A stretch of 28,698 bases of DNA from a virus: positions 1-28,698 of the IMG/VR virus record IMGVR_UViG_3300021197_000490; one strand, written 5' to 3'. The notes under the pieces are model-generated. The model saw only the letters and a program-made list of their open reading frames with translations. It was not told the DNA's origin and ran no database searches. The translations under genes and the position numbers were made by a program. Positions within the stretch are counted from its first letter, which is position 1. Each line of letters opens with the position of its first letter. Of the stretch, positions 22,568 through 28,698 are shown one piece after another.

Positions 22568-25500
22568 TGGCAACTACACTAACAACTGAACATTCTTATA
22601 CAGGTAATGGCTCCACTACTAATTACTCTGTCACATTTACATATTTAAAAGAAGCAGATGTCAAGGTAACACTTGATCATGTTGCTACAACTGCATACAC
22701 GTTTGCTAACGCTTCAACCATTTCATTTACTACTGCTCCTGCTAGTGGAGTAGCCATCCGTATCTTCCGTGATACTGATGTAGATGCAGCCCGATTTGTC
22801 TTTTCTTCGGGCTCTGCCCTTAAGGCTGGTGAGCTAAATGAAAACCTAGATCAGCTTCTGTATGCTGACCAAGAAAAGGCTAGCACTGACAACATTGCTG
22901 ACGAAGCTGTTACTACAGCTAAACTTCGTGATGGTGCTGTAACTACTGCAAAGTTTGCAAACCTTTCTATTACCACTGCTCAGTTAGCAGATAGTAGTGT
23001 AACAACTGCAAAGATTGCAGCCGATGCAGTCAACGGTACAAAGATTGCTGACAACAGCATTAACTCTGAGCACTACGTTGATGGCTCTATCGACACTGCT
23101 CATATTGCTGATGCACAAGTCACGACAGCCAAGATTGCTGATGATGCTGTTACTGCAGCCAAACTTGCAAACACGGCTGTAACTGCTGGTAGCTACACAG
23201 CTACTGACATTACTGTTGATGCACAAGGCCGGATTACTGCTGCATCTAATGGTGCCATTGGTACTTCTGAAATTACTGATGCTGCTGTTACTACAGCAAA
23301 GATCGCTGATGCAAACGTCACTACAGCAAAGATTGCAGATAATGCAATCACTAACGCCAAACTAGCTGACGCTGAACTGGTAGAGCTTGCCACCATGGGT
23401 GGTAACACTGCTTCTGCTTTAGCTGACCTTACACAAGCTGAAGTACAAATCCTTGATGGTGCAACGGTTACCACTGCTGAGCTAAACACGCTTGATGGTG
23501 TTACCGCTACTGCTACAGAGATTAACCAGCTTGATGGCAAGACACTGAAAGCCTCAAGTACTGACTTCACATCATCTATTCAGTTCCCATCTGCTGCTGA
23601 GATTGACTCGCGTATTACCGCACGTATTGATCCACTTGGTGGTTTTGAAGCTATTGCTGATGAAGACAGCTTCCCAGCAACTGCACCTCCAGTTGGCACA
23701 GTTATTAGTATTGCCAACGCTAACAGCCTTGCTGTTAATAGCAGTGGTGTAGGTGCTGGTACACGTGCAGGTGGTAGTGATGCTGTTGTTATTAACGGCT
23801 TCCCATCTGGGTTCAATAGCACGTCTCTTGATGACGGTATTGGTCTCTTGGTTATTGCCACGAGCACTGCACACACGTATGACTTCCATCGTGTTGTTGC
23901 AAAGAACGAAGACGTGCGTCAGCTCAGTTCTGACATTAACGACTTCAAAGCACGGTATCGGATTGGTTCATCTAATCCAACTACTGACAATGATGCTGGT
24001 GACTTGTTCTTTAACACTGGCACTAGCAAGATGCTTGTACGTAATGCAGGTAACTCTGCGTGGCAAGAAGTACAAGCTGTTGGTGACTTCTTCATCAATA
24101 CTATTAGCTCCTCTAGTGGTACTGGTGGCGGCTCAGCAACGTTTAACGGCTCTGCCTATAGGTTTACCCTTAGCAATGCTCCAATCACCGCACAGCAGCT
24201 TCTAGTAAGCATTAACGGTGTTGTGCAGAAACCTAACAGTGGTACTTCACAACCTTCTGAAGGTTTCGTACTTAATGGTGCTGACATCATTTTCTCTGCT
24301 GCTCCTGCATCTGGTGCTGCTGGTTTCTTTATTACCATTGGTTCTAGTGTAGGTATTGGTACGCCAAGTGATAACACTGTTAGTACAGCTAAGCTTGTTA
24401 ACGATTCGGTTACTAACGCAAAGATTGCTGATGATTCAATCGACTCTGAACATTACGTTGATGGGTCTATTGATACGGCACACATCGCTGATAGTGCTGT
24501 AACGTCTGCCAAGATTGCTGACGGTACGATTGTTAACGCTGATGTTAACGCTAGTGCTGCAATTGCAGGTACAAAGATTAGCCCTAACTTTGGTAGTCAG
24601 AATGTATTGACGACTGGTTCGGCTGGGATTGGCACGACGTCGCCTACTTCGGCACTTCACGTTTCAGCGAATGATCCTGCCATCTTTATTCAAGATGCAA
24701 ACAGTACAGGAAATAATGTAAACGCAACTCTTCAATTCAGAGATAGCTCAAATACTCAGGTGTCGTACTTTGGTTTTGCAAGCGCTTCTGATAGCCATTT
24801 ATCAGTATTTAATACAATGTCTGGCGGTGATCTGCGCTTTGGCACGGCATCTGCCGAGCGGATGCGAATCGCCAGCTCTGGCAGAGTTGGCATTGGAACG
24901 TCGTCGCCTTCGCAGTTGCTAACTGTTGCAGGTGTGGCACGCTTTGAAAACTTTATTGAGTTTGGTGGTTCAATATCAACACCAGGAACAGCAGCCGCTA
25001 TTTATCGACCTGCTGATAACAATCTTGCATTTAGTACAGCAAGTGCCGAACGCCTAAGAATCGACAGCTCGGGCAGGCTGCTTTTAGGCACGACTACTGA
25101 AGGTCTTGCAGATGGTAACAATCTAACTATTGCTGATAGTGGTCCTTGCGGAATTACGCTTAGAAGTGGAAGTTCTAGTGGTGGTGCAATTTATTTTAGC
25201 GATGCAACTTCTGGGTCTGGAGAATACGCTGGATTTGTTGAATACCTCCACAGCAGTGATGCTTTAAGGTTCGCTACCGGTGGTACGGAACGGATGCGAA
25301 TCGACAGCTCGGGAAATGTAACTCTTGGACGAGCTGGAACTAGTTTACATTTTCAAAATGGTTTTAATAATAGTACGTCAAGAATACAAAATGGTGGTGG
25401 TTCAAACAGTTCCAACTTTAAATTTTTAGTCACCAATTCCGGCTCTGAATCAGAAGCAATGCGAATCGACAGCTCGGGTCGAGTTAAGTGCCAAGCAGGC

Positions 25501-26175
25501 TATTTATATGTGCAAAACAGTGCATCAGGGACAGGGGATACTGACGGTCTTGCCTTAATTAGTGATGGTAACGCAGATAAATATATATGGAACTATGAAA
25601 ACACAAGTTTGCGTTTTGGTACTAACAACCAAGAGCGGATGAGGATCGATAGCGCGGGGCTCTGTAAACACTATAGAAACACAACAACAACAGGTGTTGG
25701 TCTTCTTCAATGCAATTCAGATATTGGCGGAACTGATAGAGCACAATGGTACGTTCTAAGTAACGGCGATGTTCAAAACCGTAATGGCAGTTACTCGACC
25801 ATTTCTTCTGACGAACGGATGAAAAAAGACATTGTTGACGCACCTTCACAGTGGACAGATATTAAAAACATTAAAATGCGTAAATTCCGTTACAAGGCTG
25901 ACGGTGATGATTCGCAATTACAGCTTGGTGTTATTGCACAAGAGCTTGAGGTAGTTTGCCCTAACTTGGTAACAAGGAAGCCTGCCACTGCGGAAATGTC
26001 CGCTGAATCAGAAGGATTAATTGCTGAAGGGGAAGACCTTCTGAGTTGGAAGCAATCTATTGTTCACCTTAAAGCCCTTAAAGCGTTACAAGAAGCAATG
26101 GAGCGCATCGAAACCCTAGAAACACAAAACGCCTCCCTTGAGGCAAGACTAACCGCTCTTGAAGGAGGATCTTAA
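22567..26175 (+). CDS. Tail fibre 1: gp17-like anchor, repeat shaft, S74 chaperone
   Basis: A 1202-residue tail fibre that should bind the host surface. Residues 1-110 (YTGNGSTTNYSVTFTYL onward to LNENLDQLLYADQE) are the gp17-type anchor to the tail. Then come many degenerate TTAKIAD/NAKIAD repeats (about 115-300 and 600-670), including a duplicated block SEHYVDGSIDTAHIAD. A shaft with repeats of ERMRIDSSGRLL type follows (about 750-1030). The C-terminus is an S74 intramolecular chaperone with Ser1081 and Lys1086 (SSDERMKK), the pair used for self-cleavage, then a coiled coil (ALKALQEAMERIETLE). Release would leave a fibre of about 1080 residues. The fibre probably trimerises before cleavage. 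Confidence 0.9.
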   Translation: MATTLTTEHSYTGNGSTTNYSVTFTYLKEADVKVTLDHVATTAYTFANASTISFTTAPASGVAIRIFRDTDVDAARFVFSSGSALKAGELNENLDQLLYADQEKASTDNIADEAVTTAKLRDGAVTTAKFANLSITTAQLADSSVTTAKIAADAVNGTKIADNSINSEHYVDGSIDTAHIADAQVTTAKIADDAVTAAKLANTAVTAGSYTATDITVDAQGRITAASNGAIGTSEITDAAVTTAKIADANVTTAKIADNAITNAKLADAELVELATMGGNTASALADLTQAEVQILDGATVTTAELNTLDGVTATATEINQLDGKTLKASSTDFTSSIQFPSAAEIDSRITARIDPLGGFEAIADEDSFPATAPPVGTVISIANANSLAVNSSGVGAGTRAGGSDAVVINGFPSGFNSTSLDDGIGLLVIATSTAHTYDFHRVVAKNEDVRQLSSDINDFKARYRIGSSNPTTDNDAGDLFFNTGTSKMLVRNAGNSAWQEVQAVGDFFINTISSSSGTGGGSATFNGSAYRFTLSNAPITAQQLLVSINGVVQKPNSGTSQPSEGFVLNGADIIFSAAPASGAAGFFITIGSSVGIGTPSDNTVSTAKLVNDSVTNAKIADDSIDSEHYVDGSIDTAHIADSAVTSAKIADGTIVNADVNASAAIAGTKISPNFGSQNVLTTGSAGIGTTSPTSALHVSANDPAIFIQDANSTGNNVNATLQFRDSSNTQVSYFGFASASDSHLSVFNTMSGGDLRFGTASAERMRIASSGRVGIGTSSPSQLLTVAGVARFENFIEFGGSISTPGTAAAIYRPADNNLAFSTASAERLRIDSSGRLLLGTTTEGLADGNNLTIADSGPCGITLRSGSSSGGAIYFSDATSGSGEYAGFVEYLHSSDALRFATGGTERMRIDSSGNVTLGRAGTSLHFQNGFNNSTSRIQNGGGSNSSNFKFLVTNSGSESEAMRIDSSGRVKCQAGYLYVQNSASGTGDTDGLALISDGNADKYIWNYENTSLRFGTNNQERMRIDSAGLCKHYRNTTTTGVGLLQCNSDIGGTDRAQWYVLSNGDVQNRNGSYSTISSDERMKKDIVDAPSQWTDIKNIKMRKFRYKADGDDSQLQLGVIAQELEVVCPNLVTRKPATAEMSAESEGLIAEGEDLLSWKQSIVHLKALKALQEAMERIETLETQNASLEARLTALEGGS

Positions 26176-27205
26176 TTATGGGACTTACACAAATCACAAC
26201 TGGAGGTGTTGATGACAATATCAACATCGACAGTAATACTCTGAAGGTTGACGGTACGAATAACCGGGTTGGGATTGGGACGGCAGCGCCCGCTAATAAA
26301 TTGCATGTTTCAGATACATCTGGTTCAGCTCAAATTCGCATAACAGGCTCAAGCGGCAGTAGTAACATTTACGCCGATAGTAATATTTATTTCCAACCAA
26401 ATGGCAGCACTGCGGTTACTCTTGCTAGCTCGGGAAATGTTGGTGTTGGTGTAAGCAGTCCTCTACGTTCATTACACATTGCTGGAGCAGGTGACACAGG
26501 CTTAATGCTTCAGACAACTAACGCTGTTGATAATAATGAAATTTGGGAGATACAAGTTGGTGCCAATGCAAGCAATCATGCTGATTTAATCTTTCGTTCA
26601 CGCACTAACGCTGGAACAGGCGGAAGTGAGGCAATGCGAATCGACAGGTCGGGCAGGCTGCTGGTGGGTACGACGACTGAAGGTGCTGTTAGCGGGGATA
26701 ACCTTACCATTGCAGCTAGTGCAAACTGCGGAATGACAATTCGCAGTGGTATTAACAATTTTGGTTCAATCTATTTTTCAGACGCTACAAGCGGCGGTGG
26801 AGAATATGACGGATATATTGCATATAGCCAGCCCAACAGGTTCATGCAGTTTGCCACAGGGCAAGCAGAAAGGATGCGAATCGACAGCTCGGGTAGGCTC
26901 TTAGTTGGTACGTCTAGTAGCGCCAGCGGAAGTGTATCTCATTATGCCCGTTTGCAAGTTCAAGGGCATTATCAAGGCAGCGCAGACGAAGCAAGAATTA
27001 GTTTTCAAAGGGGTGAATCGTCTGCATCTATGTCAAATGGCGACAAAATAGCGTTAATTAGTTTTGCAGATAAAGACGGTGGAGATTATGCGCGAATTGA
27101 AGCGTATGCGGATAGCACACCTGGCTCTAGTGACTATCCAGGTCGCCTAGCGTTCTCCACTACTGCCGATGGTGCGTCAAGCCCTACGGAGCGGATGAGG
27201 ATTGG
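24856..27205 (+). repeat. Conserved DNA linkers inside the two fibre genes
   Basis: A block around ATGCGAATCGACAGCTCGGG recurs, near-identical, at about 25056, 25294, 25456, 26634 and 26874, with weaker copies near 24856, 25632 and 27190. It encodes M-R-I-D-S-S-G. A second linker, GGCATTGGAACGTCGTCGCC-like, precedes several repeats. These stretches are GC-rich, while the segments between them are AT-rich and diverged. Identity at the DNA level, including rare Ser codons (TCG), points to exchange between copies rather than protein selection alone. Confidence 0.8.
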
Positions 27206-27737
27206 GAATGGCGGAATGGCTAGCTTGTTTGCTTCGTCTGGATGGGAAAGTCAGATTCTATTCAATCAGAATGGGGCTGGAACAGCACGATCTTTCATAA
27301 TTGGCAGACATTCAGCTACTGCATGCTCTAGTGCGTCTGGCACTATTGGCACTATTTCGTTCCGAGTTTATACAAACGGAAACGTTACAAACACCAACAA
27401 CTCCTACGGTGCCATCTCCGACATCAAGTTGAAGGAGAACATCGTTGATGCGTCTTCACAGTGGAACGATCTAAAAGCAATTCAGGTTCGTAACTACAAC
27501 TTCATTGAAGGACAAACACATACTCAAATTGGTGTTGTCGCTCAAGAAGTAGAAACAGTGTCACCTGGTCTTGTTAGTGAATCTCCTGATCGCGACGAAG
27601 AAGGAACTGACCTTGGCACCGTTACTAAATCAGTCAACTACTCGGTGCTTTATATGAAGGCTGTGAAAGCACTTCAAGAAGCAATGGAACGCATCGAAAC
27701 CCTAGAAACCAAAGTTGCAGCCCTTGAGGCTGGATAG
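26178..27737 (+). CDS. Tail fibre 2 with S74 chaperone
   Basis: A 519-residue fibre-like protein behind the first, with GGAGG at 26164-26168 and nine bases to the ATG. It lacks the gp17 anchor. It starts GLTQITTGGVDDNINIDS, then VGIGTAAPANKLHVS and several ERMRIDSSGRLL-type repeats shared with fibre 1. Its S74 chaperone has Ser414 and Lys419 (ISDIKLKEN), and the same C-terminal coiled coil (ALQEAMERIETLETK). It may form an outer fibre section joined to fibre 1, or an alternative receptor-binding protein. The shared DNA between the two genes suggests duplication or repeated exchange. Confidence 0.87.
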   Translation: MGLTQITTGGVDDNINIDSNTLKVDGTNNRVGIGTAAPANKLHVSDTSGSAQIRITGSSGSSNIYADSNIYFQPNGSTAVTLASSGNVGVGVSSPLRSLHIAGAGDTGLMLQTTNAVDNNEIWEIQVGANASNHADLIFRSRTNAGTGGSEAMRIDRSGRLLVGTTTEGAVSGDNLTIAASANCGMTIRSGINNFGSIYFSDATSGGGEYDGYIAYSQPNRFMQFATGQAERMRIDSSGRLLVGTSSSASGSVSHYARLQVQGHYQGSADEARISFQRGESSASMSNGDKIALISFADKDGGDYARIEAYADSTPGSSDYPGRLAFSTTADGASSPTERMRIGNGGMASLFASSGWESQILFNQNGAGTARSFIIGRHSATACSSASGTIGTISFRVYTNGNVTNTNNSYGAISDIKLKENIVDASSQWNDLKAIQVRNYNFIEGQTHTQIGVVAQEVETVSPGLVSESPDRDEEGTDLGTVTKSVNYSVLYMKAVKALQEAMERIETLETKVAALEAG

Positions 27738-27743
27738 TAAACC

Positions 27744-27766
27744 GCCCCATGGCAACGTGGGGCTTT
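27744..27766 (+). terminator. Hairpin terminator after fibre 2
   Basis: GCCCCATG pairs with CGTGGGGC (one T-G wobble) around a GCAA tetraloop, then TTT. The stem is strong but the T-run is short, so termination is probably partial. An ATG at 27749 lies inside this hairpin, which argues against it as the start of the next gene. Confidence 0.65.
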
Positions 27767-27796
27767 AAACAAACAACACACTTTTATTTATTAAAC

Positions 27797-28102
27797 ATGG
27801 CTACAACTAACACCTGGTCTATTGCACAACTGGATCGTGAAACCGCTGACGGTTACGTATTTACTGCTCACTACACTGTAGAAGCATCTGATGAAACTTA
27901 TAAAGCAGGTGCATACGGTTCTATCGGGTTTGAGAAGCCTGAAACATTGGTACCTTTCGCTGACCTCACTGAAGAAGTAGTGGTCGGCTGGGTTAAAGAT
28001 AAACTGACTGCTGAGAAAGTAACTGAAGTTGAAGCTGCATTGCAGGCACAACTCGACGAACAAAAAACACCAACCAAAGCCAGCGGTACACCCTGGAGCT
28101 AA
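27797..28102 (+). CDS. Conserved cyanophage protein of unknown function
   Basis: A 101-residue protein: TWSIAQLDRETADGYVFTAHYTVEASD, then YKAGAYGSIGFEKPE, FADLTEEVVVGWVKDKL and a charged helix to the end. The first half looks like a small beta-sheet domain, the rest helical. Close relatives occur next to tail-fibre genes in cyanophages, where a role with fibre or tail assembly has been guessed, not shown. I chose ATG 27797 because the upstream ATG at 27749 falls in the terminator hairpin and adds residues of unlike character. Confidence 0.75.
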   Translation: MATTNTWSIAQLDRETADGYVFTAHYTVEASDETYKAGAYGSIGFEKPETLVPFADLTEEVVVGWVKDKLTAEKVTEVEAALQAQLDEQKTPTKASGTPWS

Positions 28103-28104
28103 TC

Positions 28105-28275
28105 ATGATTACACTTATCCGTCCAATTCTATTTTCTTTTCTTCAATCCCAAAAGGTCAAGCTTCTCATCGTAGATATGCTGACCAAACTGGCTGAGTCT
28201 ACAGATAACGATGTAGATGATAAAGCTGTGGAGTTCATCCGTAACGGACTATTCCCTGCTAAGCCTCTGGACTAA
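28105..28275 (+). CDS. Hypothetical 56-residue protein
   Basis: A 56-residue protein: a mildly hydrophobic N-terminus (MITLIRPILFSFL), an amphipathic helix (KLLIVDMLTKLAES) and an acidic middle (TDNDVDDKAVEF), ending NGLFPAKPLD. It starts two bases after the previous stop, and its TAA overlaps the next ATG. T7 has its small holin gp17.5 at this place, but the N-terminal segment here is short for a membrane helix, so I do not assign holin. It may be a small membrane-associated protein. Confidence 0.6.
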   Translation: MITLIRPILFSFLQSQKVKLLIVDMLTKLAESTDNDVDDKAVEFIRNGLFPAKPLD

Positions 28276-28698
28276 TGGACTTGGGTGAGCCACCTGTACT
28301 TCCGTATATACGGCTCCCTGAGGCATTGTCATTACCACGTCCAGTACTAGACATACCACGAGCGGAATTGCCTTATTACAAGCCGCTTGTGGTGCCTCCT
28401 AGTGACCTAAGACCACCTCCGGGTGTTAAAGGAACTACAGAGTCAGACAAAGAAAAACCTAAACCCAAACCTCCCCCGGTAAAACTACCGGACATACCCA
28501 TACCTAAAGACACACGAGAGATAGACATTCCATTCACGGATGTCACGATGCCTCTCCCGTCTAACGAAATACTCGTCACGGCTGGTACTACAGCCACCGT
28601 GTCTGTTGCAGCCACCCTTACAGCAACAGCAGTCTTTAAATGGACTGTAACTGCAATGAAGCCAATACTTAAACAGACATGGACAAAGATCACAAAAA
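28275..28698 (+). CDS. Proline-rich protein with one membrane-like segment (cut by window end)
   Basis: Starting at ATG 28275, one base into the previous stop, the frame stays open to the window edge (141 residues so far). The first 95 residues are Pro-rich (LGEPPVLPYIRLPE, PSDLRPPPGVKG, KPKPKPPPVKLPDIPIP). A hydrophobic Ala/Thr/Val stretch follows at about 99-121 (ILVTAGTTATVSVAATL onward), then a basic end (FKWTVTAMKPILKQTWTKI). I recall this N-terminal pattern in conserved proteins near the ends of the structural blocks of cyanomyo- and cyanopodoviruses; its function is unknown to me. The 3' end lies outside the window. Confidence 0.7.
   Translation, partial: MDLGEPPVLPYIRLPEALSLPRPVLDIPRAELPYYKPLVVPPSDLRPPPGVKGTTESDKEKPKPKPPPVKLPDIPIPKDTREIDIPFTDVTMPLPSNEILVTAGTTATVSVAATLTATAVFKWTVTAMKPILKQTWTKITK

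Noticed and set aside
22880-24560. CRISPR-like array of short repeats
   Set aside because: The repeats encode degenerate TTAKIAD units in frame with no constant spacer length; they belong to the fibre shaft.
28105-28275. Holin, by position after the fibres
   Set aside because: The hydrophobic segment is too short and interrupted for a convincing transmembrane helix.

Overview
The window is a contiguous piece of a T7-like (autographivirus-type) marine cyanophage. All genes lie on the + strand, packed with start/stop overlaps, and follow T7 order: DNA polymerase (gp5), 5'-3' exonuclease (gp6), a gp7.3-like protein, portal (gp8), scaffold (gp9), capsid (gp10), tail tubes (gp11, gp12), internal virion proteins (gp13-gp16) and tail fibres (gp17). 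Cyanobacterial genes mark the host: psbA, a high-light-inducible protein (hli) and an NblA-like phycobilisome-degradation adaptor. NblA is useful only where phycobilisomes exist, so the host is more likely Synechococcus than Prochlorococcus.

Region 1 (1-5.3 kb) is replication and nucleotide supply. The polymerase is split into an exonuclease ORF and a polymerase ORF in different frames. It is followed by the gp6 exonuclease, the NblA-like protein, a DUF3310 protein, a MazG-like pyrophosphohydrolase and a compact ribonucleotide reductase alpha/beta pair. The beta subunit keeps the metal ligands but has Leu where the radical Tyr normally sits. Region 2 (5.3-8.1 kb) carries two small proteins, portal and scaffold.

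Region 3 (8.1-10.6 kb) is an accessory island between scaffold and capsid. It holds hli, three tiny basic proteins, an exported mini outer-membrane-like protein, psbA with an unusual lumenal loop, and then a structured RNA matching what I know of the glutamine-II riboswitch ('Downstream-peptide' motif). That RNA precedes a 33-residue peptide ORF. Two nearly identical hairpins flank the psbA/peptide unit.

Region 4 (10.6-22.6 kb) is the virion block: capsid, a strong terminator, the tail tubes and four internal proteins. A muramidase-like domain sits at the end of the gp15-like protein. Region 5 (22.6-28.7 kb) holds two tandem tail fibres, each ending in an S74 intramolecular chaperone and sharing DNA-level repeat linkers. 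A hairpin and three small genes follow, the last cut by the window end.

The most interesting theme is control of host light and nitrogen economy: D1 and Hli to sustain photosynthesis, NblA to dismantle the antenna and release amino acids, and a putative glutamine-sensing leader with a small peptide that may act on host nitrogen signalling. RNA polymerase, primase/helicase and terminase are not in the window and presumably lie outside it.
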